This document shows, piece by piece, positions 52,975-61,563 of a DNA stretch of 64,000 nt (the first letter of the stretch is position 1; every line of letters starts with the position of its first letter). Both the position numbers and the translations under genes were made by a program. This DNA is from Paragemmobacter sp039798885. GTDB taxonomy: Bacteria > Pseudomonadota > Alphaproteobacteria > Rhodobacterales > Rhodobacteraceae. Where the stretch lies: assembly GCA_039798885.1 (NCBI GenBank), contig JBDKFE010000061.1:1-64000 (forward strand). The letters run 5' to 3'. Under the pieces are notes generated by a model that worked only from the letters and a program-made list of their open reading frames with translations, was not told the origin of the DNA and ran no database searches.

Positions 52975-52997
52975 GCGAAATCTGCGCCAGATTTCGC
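52975..52997 (+). terminator. Palindrome after gpt
   Basis: A 10-bp perfect stem GCGAAATCTG/CAGATTTCGC with loop CGC begins one base after the gpt stop. It differs by one loop base from 17631-17653. A terminator or 3'-end role is inferred. Confidence 0.55.
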
Positions 52998-53055
52998 CCT
53001 CAGAAGCAACGCACAAAGATGCACGGCAAGTGTGGCGGCTGCCCCGCCGGGGTGG

Positions 53056-53143
53056 CTGCACGTCATCACGTGCGGCCGCCCCGGGGGGGCGGGGCGGCCG
53101 CCACCCGGGCCTTCGGGGCCCGGGTGATACCCAACCGTCGCAC
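53056..53143. repeat. GC-rich extragenic repeat, copy B
   Basis: The second copy of the element at 4220-4309. It contains CGGCCGCCCCGGGGGGGCGG-GGCGGCCG and a perfect hairpin CACCCGGGCC-TTCGG-GGCCCGGGTG, then ATACCCAACCGTCGCAC. Confidence 0.7.
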
Positions 53144-53342
53144 CCGACGCCCCAAAGGCCGCCGCATCGCTTCCCTTCCCTACGCTCCCCACATTTGCCC
53201 CCGCCACCACCCGAACCACCCGCCAATCCGCGCAACCCCACCCTCCACCCTGTCGCAAACGACGCGCAGCCCGCGCAAATTGACGGTCGCACCCTGCCCG
53301 TTCCGCCCCTAGACTGCCCCCGAACCGCCTACGGAGCCAAAG

Positions 53343-54521
53343 ATGACCCTGCCCCTGAACCCCGCCATGGCCGCCACCGAACCCCCGCCGGTGATGGAGG
53401 CCCGCCGCTGGCTTCAGGGCGCCACCTTCCCCGCCGACCGCCCGCTGATCAACGTCAGCCAAGCCGCCCCCGTCGATCCGCCCCCGTTGGCCCTGCGTCA
53501 GGCGCTGGCCGATGCCGCGCTGCACAATGACGCCGCCCATCTCTACGGCCCCGTCCTTGGCCTGCCCGACCTGCGCGCCGAGATTGCCGCGCAATGGTCC
53601 GCCGCCTATGGCGGCACCGTCACCCCCGATCAGGTCGCCATAACCCAAGGCTGCAATCAGGCCTTCACCGCCGTCCTCTCCACCCTCGCAGGCGCCGGGG
53701 ACGAGGTGATCCTGCCCACACCGTGGTATTTCAACCACAAGATGTGGCTCGACATGCAGGGCGTGAAGGCCGTCCCCCTGCCCGCAGGCGCGGGTCTCAT
53801 CCCCGAGGCCGAGGCCGCATCCCGCCTCATCACCCCCCGCACCCGCGCCATCGTTCTGGTCAGCCCCAACAACCCCGGCGGGGCCGAATACCCGGCCGAA
53901 ACGCTGGCCGCTTTCCGCGATCTCGCCCGCGCCAATAACCTCGCCCTGATCGTGGACGAAACCTACCGCGACTTCGACAGCCGCACAGGCCGCCCCCACG
54001 ATCTCTTTGCCGATCCCGATTGGCAGGACACGCTGATCCAACTCTACAGCTTCTCCAAGGCCTACCGCCTGACAGGCCACCGCGTCGGTGCCATCGTCGC
54101 CTCGACCCAACGCCTTGCCGAGGTTGAAAAATTCCTCGACACCGTCGCCATCTGCCCCTCGCAACTGGGCCAGATCGGCGCGCTCTGGGGGATGCGGAAC
54201 CTCGCGCAATGGGTCGCGGGCGAACGCACCGAAATCCTCGCCCGCCGCGCCGCCATGACGGGTGGCTTCGCGCGACTGCCCGACTGGAAACTCCTCGGCT
54301 GCGGCGCCTATTTCGCCTATGTCGAACACCCCTACCCCATGGCCTCCGACGCATTGGCCAAGCGCCTTGTGCACGACGCCTCCATCCTCATGCTGCCCGG
54401 CACCATGTTCCAGCCCGACACCCATCCCGAAGGCACCCGCCAACTCCGCATCGCTTTTGCCAATATCGACGCCACGGGCATCGCGGAAATGTTCAACCGC
54501 CTCGCCGCGCTCCGCCTCTAG
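53343..54521 (+). CDS. PLP-dependent aminotransferase, class I/II
   Basis: 392 residues. The PLP lysine is in LYSFSKAYRLTGHRVG near residue 235. Earlier signatures are VSPNNPGGAEYP near 173 and IVDETYRDFD near 200. The N-terminal region has ITQGCNQAFTAVLSTLAG for cofactor phosphate binding. The donor and acceptor are unknown; it resembles aspartate/aromatic aminotransferases. It stands before ppiD-trpE with a 72-base gap. Confidence 0.9.
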   Translation: MTLPLNPAMAATEPPPVMEARRWLQGATFPADRPLINVSQAAPVDPPPLALRQALADAALHNDAAHLYGPVLGLPDLRAEIAAQWSAAYGGTVTPDQVAITQGCNQAFTAVLSTLAGAGDEVILPTPWYFNHKMWLDMQGVKAVPLPAGAGLIPEAEAASRLITPRTRAIVLVSPNNPGGAEYPAETLAAFRDLARANNLALIVDETYRDFDSRTGRPHDLFADPDWQDTLIQLYSFSKAYRLTGHRVGAIVASTQRLAEVEKFLDTVAICPSQLGQIGALWGMRNLAQWVAGERTEILARRAAMTGGFARLPDWKLLGCGAYFAYVEHPYPMASDALAKRLVHDASILMLPGTMFQPDTHPEGTRQLRIAFANIDATGIAEMFNRLAALRL

Positions 54522-54593
54522 CGCCGCTTGCCCCCCGCGCGCTGACCCACTAGACAGGCTGCGACATTTCCCAAGGCGGAACAGGCGCGACCG

Positions 54594-56471
54594 ATGGCCA
54601 AGAAGACGACCGACACCGAAGACCAGCCCCGCAAGAAGAAATCGGCGGGCAGCTATCTGGTCTGGACGCTCCTCGTCCTCGTCATGCTGGGCCTTGGCGG
54701 CTTCGGCGTCACCAATTTCGGCGGCGGCATCACGACCATCGGCAAGGTCGGCGACCGCGATATCGAAACGACCGACTACGCCCGCGCCCTCCAGCAAGAG
54801 ATGAACGCGCTGTCCGCCCAGTTCGGCCAGCCCATCACCTTCACGCAGGCACAGGCCTTCGGCCTTGACCAGCAGGTCCTGCAACAGGTCATCACCCGCG
54901 CCGCGCTGGACAACGAAACCGCCCGCATCGGCATTTCCGCAGGCGACGCCTCCGTCGCCGCCGAAATCACCGCCATGCAGGCCTTCCAAGGCACCGCCGG
55001 CACCTTCGACCGCGACGCCTATCGCTTCACCCTCGAACGCAACAACCTGACCGAAGCGCAATTCGAACAGGGCATCCGCGAAGACATCGCCCGCTCCGTC
55101 CTGCAAGGCGCGATCGTCGGCGGCTTCCTCGATCCCAAACCGCTCACCGACACGCTGACCGCCTATGCCGGCGAACGGCGCGGCTTCTCGCTCCTCGAAC
55201 TCGCTGCCGCTGACCTGCCCACCCCGGTCGCCGATCCCACCGATGCCGACCTCCAGTCCTTCTACGACGCCAACATCGCCCAATTCACCCGGCCCGAGGC
55301 GAAGCGGATCACCTATATCGCGCTGATCCCCGAAACCCTCGCCCCCACGATGGAGGTGGACGAGGCCGCGCTGAAGGCGCTCTACGATGAACGCATCGAC
55401 GAATTCATGATCCCCGAAAAGCGCCTCGTCGAACGCCTCGCCTTCCCGACCGACGCCGACGCCGCCGCCGCCAAGGCCCGCCTCGACGCGGGAGAGATCA
55501 CCTTCGACGCCCTCGTCGCCGAACGCGGCCTCAAACTGGCCGACATCGACCTCGGCGATGTCTCCAAGTCCGACCTCGGCGCGGCGGGCGACGCCGTCTT
55601 CGCCCTCACCGAACCGGGCATTGCGGGCCCCGCCCAGTCCGACGTCGGCCCCGCCCTCTTCCGCATGAACGCCATCCTCGCCGCGCAGGAAACCACCTTC
55701 GACGCGGCCAAGGAGTCGCTCTCTGCCGAAATGCGCACCGATGCCGCCCGCCGCGCCATCTCTGCCCGGATCGACGAAATCGACGACCTCCTCGCCTCCG
55801 GCGCCGACCTCGAAGAGGTGGCGCAAGAGGCAAAGATGGATATCGCCACCATCGACTATATCCCCAGCGAAACGCCCGAAGGCATCGCCGCCTACCCCGA
55901 TTTCCGCGACGCCGCCGAAGCCCTGCAGGAAGGCGACTTCCCCGAGGCGATCCAGCTTGACGATGGTGCCCTCGTCGCCCTGCGGCTGGACGAGATCGTC
56001 CCCCCGACGCCCATCCCGCTGGCCGACACCCGCGACGCTGTGGCCGCCGCATGGCGCAGCGACGCCGAAGCCAAGGCCCTGCTCGCCCGCGCCGAAGCCG
56101 TCAAGGCCGAGGTGGAGGGCGGCAAGTCCCTTGGCGCCTTCGGCATCGTCACCGTCACCAAATCCATCATCCGCGACGGCACCGTCGAAGGCGCGCCCGA
56201 CACCCTGCTCGACACCCTCTTCTCCATGACCGAGGGCGAGTTGCGCGTGGTGCAGGGCAATGGCTTCACCGGCCTGCTCCGCCTTGACGCCATCCTTCCT
56301 GCCGAAACCGCAGGCGATGATGCCGAAGCCCTGCGCGACTCCATCGCCATCCGCGCCCGCCAGACGCTGGCGCAGGACGCCTTCAGCCTCTTCACCAACG
56401 CCCTGTCGGCCGAGGCCGGGATCCAGATCGACCAGACCGCCGTCAACGCGGTCAACGCCCAGATGAACTGA
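54594..56471 (+). CDS. ppiD: Peptidyl-prolyl isomerase, PpiD/SurA-N type
   Basis: 625 residues. A single N-terminal membrane helix (about 22-42, SYLVWTLLVLVMLGLGGFG) anchors it to the inner membrane facing the periplasm. A SurA-like chaperone segment (about 55-190) follows, then a parvulin-like region (about 240-380). It assists folding of exported proteins. It is seven bases upstream of trpE, a typical Rhodobacterales arrangement, so the two are probably cotranscribed. Confidence 0.9.
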   Translation: MAKKTTDTEDQPRKKKSAGSYLVWTLLVLVMLGLGGFGVTNFGGGITTIGKVGDRDIETTDYARALQQEMNALSAQFGQPITFTQAQAFGLDQQVLQQVITRAALDNETARIGISAGDASVAAEITAMQAFQGTAGTFDRDAYRFTLERNNLTEAQFEQGIREDIARSVLQGAIVGGFLDPKPLTDTLTAYAGERRGFSLLELAAADLPTPVADPTDADLQSFYDANIAQFTRPEAKRITYIALIPETLAPTMEVDEAALKALYDERIDEFMIPEKRLVERLAFPTDADAAAAKARLDAGEITFDALVAERGLKLADIDLGDVSKSDLGAAGDAVFALTEPGIAGPAQSDVGPALFRMNAILAAQETTFDAAKESLSAEMRTDAARRAISARIDEIDDLLASGADLEEVAQEAKMDIATIDYIPSETPEGIAAYPDFRDAAEALQEGDFPEAIQLDDGALVALRLDEIVPPTPIPLADTRDAVAAAWRSDAEAKALLARAEAVKAEVEGGKSLGAFGIVTVTKSIIRDGTVEGAPDTLLDTLFSMTEGELRVVQGNGFTGLLRLDAILPAETAGDDAEALRDSIAIRARQTLAQDAFSLFTNALSAEAGIQIDQTAVNAVNAQMN

Positions 56472-56478
56472 CCCCGCG

Positions 56479-57987
56479 ATGAAACTGGAACCCTCCTTCG
56501 AGGACTTCGAACGCGGCTGGTCACAGGGCCGCAATCAGGTCGTCCATGCCCGCATCGCGGCTGACCTCGACACGCCCGTCTCGCTGATGCTGAAACTCGC
56601 CGAAGCCCGCGCCGACACCTTCATGCTCGAAAGCGTGACGGGCGGCGAGGTGCGGGGACGCTATTCCGTCGTCGGCATGAAACCCGACCTCATCTGGCAA
56701 TGCCACGGGGACCGCAGCCGCATCAACCGCGAGGCCCGCTTCGACCCCGCCGCCTTCACCGAACAGGACGGCCACCCGCTCGACGCCATCCGCGCGCTGA
56801 TCGCCGAAAGCCGGATCGACCTGCCCGAAGGCCTGCCCGCCATCGCCTCGGGCCTTTTCGGCTATCTGGGCTATGACATGATCCGTCTGGTGGAACACCT
56901 GCCCGACGTGAACCCCGACCCGCTCGGCCTGCCCGATGCCGTTCTCCTGCGCCCCTCGGTCGTGGCCGTGCTCGACGGCGTGAAGGGCGATGTCACCCTC
57001 GTCGCCCCGGCTTGGGTCAATTCCGGCCTCTCCGCCCGCGCCGCCTATGCGCAGGCCGCCGAACGCGTGATGGACGCGCTGCGCGACCTCGACCGCGCCC
57101 CCCCGGCCCAGCGCGACTTCGGCGAAGCCGCCCCGGTGGGTGAAGCGACCTCGAACTTCACCCATGACGGCTACAAGGCGGCCGTGGAAAAGGCCAAGGA
57201 CTACATCCGCGCGGGCGACATCTTTCAGGTCGTCCCCTCGCAACGCTGGTCGCAACGCTTCGAACTCCCGCCCTTCGCGCTCTACCGCTCGCTGCGCCGC
57301 ACCAACCCCTCGCCCTTCATGTTCTTCTTCAACTTCGGCGGCTTTCAGGTCATCGGGGCCAGCCCCGAAATCCTCGTCCGCCTGCGCGACGGCGAAGTGA
57401 CCATCCGCCCCATCGCCGGCACCCGCAAACGCGGCGCGACCCCGGAAGAGGACAAGGCGCTGGAACTCGACCTCCTCGCCGACCGCAAGGAACTGGCCGA
57501 ACACCTCATGCTGCTCGATCTGGGCCGCAACGACGTGGGTCGCGTAGCGAAAGTCGGCACAGTCCGCCCGACCGAGAAATTCATCATCGAACGCTACTCC
57601 CACGTCATGCATATCGTCTCCAACGTGGTGGGCCAGATCGCCGATGGCGAAGACGCTCTCTCCGCCCTCCTCGCAGGCCTTCCGGCAGGCACCGTCTCCG
57701 GTGCCCCCAAGGTCCGCGCGATGGAAATCATCGACGAGCTGGAACCCGAAAAGCGTGGCGTCTATGGCGGTGGCGTGGGCTACTTCGCCGCGAATGGCGA
57801 GATGGACTTCTGCATCGCGCTGCGCACAGCGGTCCTCAAGGACGAAACCCTCTATATTCAGGCAGGCGGCGGCGTGGTCTACGACAGCGACCCCGAAGCC
57901 GAGTATCAGGAAACCGTAAACAAATCCCGCGCCATCCGCCGCGCCGCCGAGGATGCGGGCCTCTTCGCCCGCCGCAGCAACGCCTGA
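56479..57987 (+). CDS. trpE: Anthranilate synthase component I
   Basis: 502 residues. N-terminal regulatory domain (about 15-150, with LMLKLAEARADTFMLESV-like segment for tryptophan feedback), then the chorismate-binding domain with NPSPFMFFFNFGGFQVIGAS, IRPIAGTRKRGATPEEDKAL and GGGVVYDSDPEAEYQETVNK. It converts chorismate with TrpG-derived ammonia to anthranilate. No leader peptide is visible because it directly follows ppiD. The trpG partner lies 1.9 kb downstream, past a minus-strand gene. Confidence 0.96.
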   Translation: MKLEPSFEDFERGWSQGRNQVVHARIAADLDTPVSLMLKLAEARADTFMLESVTGGEVRGRYSVVGMKPDLIWQCHGDRSRINREARFDPAAFTEQDGHPLDAIRALIAESRIDLPEGLPAIASGLFGYLGYDMIRLVEHLPDVNPDPLGLPDAVLLRPSVVAVLDGVKGDVTLVAPAWVNSGLSARAAYAQAAERVMDALRDLDRAPPAQRDFGEAAPVGEATSNFTHDGYKAAVEKAKDYIRAGDIFQVVPSQRWSQRFELPPFALYRSLRRTNPSPFMFFFNFGGFQVIGASPEILVRLRDGEVTIRPIAGTRKRGATPEEDKALELDLLADRKELAEHLMLLDLGRNDVGRVAKVGTVRPTEKFIIERYSHVMHIVSNVVGQIADGEDALSALLAGLPAGTVSGAPKVRAMEIIDELEPEKRGVYGGGVGYFAANGEMDFCIALRTAVLKDETLYIQAGGGVVYDSDPEAEYQETVNKSRAIRRAAEDAGLFARRSNA

Positions 57988-58041
57988 CCGCGCACCCGGC
58001 CCACCCCCCGGGAGGCGCTTCGCCCTCCCGGACCCACCCGA

Positions 58042-58100
58042 GGATATTTTTGGACGGAAAATGAGGGCAGTTGCTCTCCATTTTCTGTCCACAAATATCC
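58042..58100. terminator. Bidirectional terminator-like inverted repeat
   Basis: GGATATTTTTGGACGGAAAAT pairs with ATTTTCTGTCCACAAATATCC over 21 positions with two mismatches; the loop is 17 bases. Each arm is a GAGGATATTT-type element. It sits between convergent trpE and the deacetylase gene. Confidence 0.6.
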
Positions 58101-58236
58101 CGCAGGGGTGCGGGGGTGCGAACCCCCGCCCCTGAGCCGAAGCGCGCCAGCGCGCAGGCGAGGCAAAAGGAACGCGGGCGCTTGCGCCCGCTCCGCCTGA
58201 GCCGCGGGCATGGTTAACGAAACGCTGGGGCGGCGT

Positions 58237-58279
58237 GCGTCTGTACAGTTTGCGGCACAGTTCCCGGCACGGAAAGCGG
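58237..58279. repeat. 43-base extragenic repeat, copy B
   Basis: GCGTCTGTACAGTTTGCGGC, then ACAGTTCCCGGCACGGAAAG and CGG; 36 of 43 bases match 24754-24796. It lies 43 bases downstream of the deacetylase stop, in the same orientation relative to the gene as copy A to dctD. Confidence 0.7.
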
Positions 58280-58321
58280 ACCGCCGCAAGTGCCATGCAG
58301 CACGCCGTAAACCCTGCGTTC

Positions 58322-59788
58322 TCAGGGGCTTGGCGCGCGCTCCAGCACTGCGCTGACCGGTGCGATTGCCACCGTCGCCGCCCGCCCTTCGACCATCCAT
58401 TCCAGGATTGCCGCCACCGTCTCGGGCCGCGCCCGCCCGATCACCAAGACCTTGCCCTCCTGCGCCGCCTTGAAGGCCGCGCGGTCAAGGTAGTTGCGCA
58501 TCTTCGGGATCGACTCCCCTTCGGAATCCAGCACCCGAAAGATCACCGCACTCGGCACGCCCTCGCGGCGCGCCACCTGATCCGCCGGGTTCAGCCCCCG
58601 GTCATAGGTCAGCAATCCCCGCCCTTGCTCGGCCACGATGGGGACCAGTTGCCGCGCCAGATCGGGCTCCGCCTGCAAGGCACCCTCGGGCCGGTCCAGC
58701 ACCACCACCGCCTCTGGCAGCGCCATGTCCAGCGCCTGCAGGCTCTGCTCCAGATCCCCCGGCGTCGCCCCCGCCGGAATGCCTGTCGCAAGCATCGCCA
58801 CTTCCTGCCCCGCCTGCCGGTAAACCCTTGCTGCCTCGGCGGAATCCGGGTCCAGTGGGTCGATGGCAAAGGTCACCGCAAAGGGCAGCGCGGCCAGATT
58901 GCCGCGATCCTCCGGCGGCACACCTTCGTCGATTAGGATGATCGAAAAAAGCGGTTTGCCCTCGGGATTGTCGAAATCCCGCGCGAACAGCTCTAGCGGG
59001 GTCGTTCCCACGATTGCCTCGCCCGCCAATTCCGGCAGGGCCTCGGCCTCTGGCGCGACCTCATCCCCGATGCGCGGCAGGCGGTCCGTGGTCACAGCCG
59101 GAACCTCTGCCTCGATCCCGCCGTCAGGCTTCAGCCCCGGCGCCTCGGCCAGCGCCCCGCCATCCTGCGGCGCGATCATCGCGGGTGCCGGCGCGGGCTC
59201 GTTGAACGGCGCGGGGTCGGGCTGCAGCAGAACATCATCCGGCGCAGGGGGTTCTGGCACGGCATCCGCAGGGGCCGGGGCCAGCTCGGCCCGTGGGGCT
59301 GCGGGTTCCACCGGGGCCTCTACACCGGGCCGCGCCTTGTCCAATGCGGCGGGCAACGCGCCCTGCGCCTCGGGCGGGGTGGGCGCGGCTGGGACGGCGG
59401 GCGCCTCTGTCAGAACACCGGTCGGGGGCTTTGAGTCCACTTGCGTTTCAGCAGGTTGCGGGGCGGGTTCGGGCGCGGCGTCCGGTTCTGGAACCACCGT
59501 TTCGGCGGGTTCAACCGCCGGCGCGGCCACCACGGGGGCGGCGTCCACCGCAGGCGCTCCCGCCTCGGCCCCCTCCTCCTCGGTGCTGTCCGGCCCCTTC
59601 TGCAGGATCTCCGGCTGAACCTCTGCCTCGGGTGCCTTGGGCAGCGGCTGCGGCTCTGGCTCCGGCGCGGTCGTGGCAGGCGCGGTCGCTGTGCCCTGTC
59701 CCGGCAGCGGCGCCACCTGCGAGATCACCGCAAGCCCCGCCACGGACACGACACCGCCCCAGATCACACCCGACAGAAAGCCCCGCAT
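58322..59788 (-). CDS. Divergent polysaccharide deacetylase family protein
   Basis: 488 residues. An N-terminal membrane/signal segment (FLSGVIWGGVVSVAGLAVIS) is followed by a long Pro/Ala/Glu-rich low-complexity linker (about 30-265). The C-terminal domain (about 268-480) is of the divergent deacetylase (YibQ-like) type, with IILIDEGVPPEDR and LPFAVTFAIDPLDPDS. It is probably periplasmic and acts on cell-wall glycan, but catalytic metal ligands are not obvious. It lies antisense between trpE and trpG, interrupting the trp genes. Confidence 0.82.
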   Translation of the reverse strand: MRGFLSGVIWGGVVSVAGLAVISQVAPLPGQGTATAPATTAPEPEPQPLPKAPEAEVQPEILQKGPDSTEEEGAEAGAPAVDAAPVVAAPAVEPAETVVPEPDAAPEPAPQPAETQVDSKPPTGVLTEAPAVPAAPTPPEAQGALPAALDKARPGVEAPVEPAAPRAELAPAPADAVPEPPAPDDVLLQPDPAPFNEPAPAPAMIAPQDGGALAEAPGLKPDGGIEAEVPAVTTDRLPRIGDEVAPEAEALPELAGEAIVGTTPLELFARDFDNPEGKPLFSIILIDEGVPPEDRGNLAALPFAVTFAIDPLDPDSAEAARVYRQAGQEVAMLATGIPAGATPGDLEQSLQALDMALPEAVVVLDRPEGALQAEPDLARQLVPIVAEQGRGLLTYDRGLNPADQVARREGVPSAVIFRVLDSEGESIPKMRNYLDRAAFKAAQEGKVLVIGRARPETVAAILEWMVEGRAATVAIAPVSAVLERAPSP

Positions 59789-59927
59789 CAGCCCCCGCAC
59801 TCCCTTTCACAGGCCCGGTTCGGGGCCATGCCAGACGTCACTTTGACTTGACGCCCCTTCACCGCTCGGCCCATGTATAGCCCGACCGTTCCCGGGGTTC
59901 ATCCCCTATACGCCAAGGCCCCGCAAG

Positions 59928-60518
59928 ATGCTGCTTCTGATCGACAACTACGACAGCTTTACCTACAACCTCGTCCATTATCTGGGCGAGTTGGGCGCGG
60001 ATGTCGTCGTGAAGCGCAACGACGCTCTCGACGTGCAGGCGGTCATGGCGATGCGCCCGGACTGCATCGTCCTCTCTCCCGGCCCCTGCGATCCGGCGCA
60101 GGCGGGCATCTGCCTGCCCCTGACCACCGCAGCGGCAGAGGCGCGCATCCCCCTTCTCGGCGTCTGCCTCGGCCACCAGACCATCGGCGAGGCGTTCGGC
60201 GGCAAGGTCGTCCGCTGCCACGAGATCGTGCATGGCAAGATGGGCGAAATGCACCATGCGGGCAAAGGCGTCTTTCGTGGCCTGCCCTCGCCCTTCCTCG
60301 CCACGCGCTACCACTCGCTGGTCGTGGAACGGGCGACCCTGCCCGATTGCCTTGAAGTCACCGCATGGCTGCAGGATGGCACGATCATGGGCCTGCGCCA
60401 CAAGGACCGACTGATCGAAGGCGTGCAGTTCCACCCGGAAAGCATCGCGTCGGAACACGGCCACCAACTCCTGCGCACCTTCCTTGAGGAAGCCAAGGCC
60501 GCCAAGGTGCCCGCATGA
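59928..60518 (+). CDS. trpG: Anthranilate/aminodeoxychorismate synthase component II
   Basis: 196 residues. Class I glutaminase: MLLLIDNYDSFTYNLVHYLG at the start, the nucleophile in LLGVCLGHQTIGEAFGG near residue 80, and the His-Glu pair in GVQFHPESIASEHG near 170. It supplies ammonia to TrpE and possibly PabB. It is first of trpGDC-moaC-moeA; its stop overlaps trpD by 4 bases. Confidence 0.95.
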   Translation: MLLLIDNYDSFTYNLVHYLGELGADVVVKRNDALDVQAVMAMRPDCIVLSPGPCDPAQAGICLPLTTAAAEARIPLLGVCLGHQTIGEAFGGKVVRCHEIVHGKMGEMHHAGKGVFRGLPSPFLATRYHSLVVERATLPDCLEVTAWLQDGTIMGLRHKDRLIEGVQFHPESIASEHGHQLLRTFLEEAKAAKVPA

Positions 60519-61531
60519 GCGACGCGCTTCGTCCCCTGATCGGCATCGCCGCCGAACGCCCGCTGACCCGCGCCGAAGCCGAAACCGCCTTCGAGGCGCT
60601 TTTCAACGGCGAAGGCACCCCCGCCCAGATGGGCGGCTTCCTCATGGCCCTTCGCACACGGGGCGAGACGGTGGATGAATACGCCGCCGCCGCGACCGTC
60701 ATGCGCGCCAAGTGCAACAAGGTGCAGGCCCCGCCCGGCGCGATGGACATCGTGGGAACCGGCGGCGACGGCAAGGGCACGCTGAACATCTCGACCGCTG
60801 CGGCCTTCGTCGTGGCGGGCGCGGGCGTCCCCGTGGCCAAGCATGGCAACCGGAACCTGTCGTCCAAATCCGGCTCTGCCGATGCGCTGACCGAACTTGG
60901 CCTGAACGTCATGGTCGGCACCGACGTGGTGGAACGCTGCCTGTCCGAAGTCGGCATCGGCTTCATGATGGCACCCATGCACCACCCCGCCATGCGCCAT
61001 GTCGGCCCTGTGCGGATGGAACTTGGCACGCGGACCATCTTCAACATCCTTGGCCCGCTGACGAACCCCGCCGGGGCGAAGCGCCAACTCACCGGCGCCT
61101 TCACCGCCCGCCTGATCCGCCCCATGGCGGAAACCCTGCTCGCGCTTGGGTCCGAAAAGGCATGGCTCGTGCATGGCGGCGACGGCACGGATGAACTGTC
61201 CATCGCCGCGAAATCCAAGGTCGCCGCGCTAGAAGGCGGGACGATCCGCGAATTCGACATCGGCCCCGAAGATGCGGGCCTGCCCTATCACCCGTTCGAA
61301 TCCCTTCTCGGCGGCACCCCGGCCGAGAATGCCGTGGCGCTGCGCGCGCTGCTGGATGGCGCGCAGGGGGCCTATCGCGACGCGGTCCTCTTCAATGCCG
61401 CCGCCGCGCTGGTGGTGGCCGAAAAGGCCCGCACCCTGCAGGAAGGCGTGGACCTCGCCCGCGCCTCAATCGACAGCGGTGCGGCCAAGGCCAAGGTTGA
61501 CGCCTTGGCCCGCATCACCACGGCGGGTTGA
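60515..61531 (+). CDS. trpD: Anthranilate phosphoribosyltransferase
   Basis: 338 residues. PRPP-binding DIVGTGGDGKGTLNISTAAA near 78-97 and KHGNRNLSSKSGSADALTEL near 108-127. It joins anthranilate to PRPP. It is translationally coupled to trpG (ATGA) and followed 32 bases later by trpC. Confidence 0.97.
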   Translation: MSDALRPLIGIAAERPLTRAEAETAFEALFNGEGTPAQMGGFLMALRTRGETVDEYAAAATVMRAKCNKVQAPPGAMDIVGTGGDGKGTLNISTAAAFVVAGAGVPVAKHGNRNLSSKSGSADALTELGLNVMVGTDVVERCLSEVGIGFMMAPMHHPAMRHVGPVRMELGTRTIFNILGPLTNPAGAKRQLTGAFTARLIRPMAETLLALGSEKAWLVHGGDGTDELSIAAKSKVAALEGGTIREFDIGPEDAGLPYHPFESLLGGTPAENAVALRALLDGAQGAYRDAVLFNAAAALVVAEKARTLQEGVDLARASIDSGAAKAKVDALARITTAG

Positions 61532-61563
61532 CCCCCGGCCCGAAGACCCGTCAGGAAGACCGA

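Larger units (their letters stand above)
52974..53342. other. Repeat-rich intergenic region after gpt
   Basis: A 369-base gap without a gene. It contains the palindrome GCGAAATCTG-CGC-CAGATTTCGC (52975-52997), the GC-rich 88-base repeat (53056-53143), and about 200 bases preceding the aminotransferase gene that should contain its promoter. Confidence 0.6.
57988..58321. other. Hairpin-rich intergenic region between trpE and the deacetylase
   Basis: A 334-base gap between convergent genes. In order it has a GGGAGG/CCTCCC hairpin, a 21-bp inverted repeat with two mismatches (58042-58062 and 58080-58100), GC hairpins GCGGGGGTGCGAACCCCCGC, GCGCGCCAGCGCGC and GCGGGCGCTTGCGCCCGC, then the 43-base repeat. 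No gene. Confidence 0.6.

Noticed and set aside
51750..56534. A 1594-codon minus-strand open frame
   Set aside because: It is antisense to fabI, lysE, gpt, the aminotransferase and ppiD, all of which have clear families. Its sequence is low-complexity (Gly/Asp/Ala/Arg) as expected from the complement of GC-rich codons, with no domain or ribosome-binding site.
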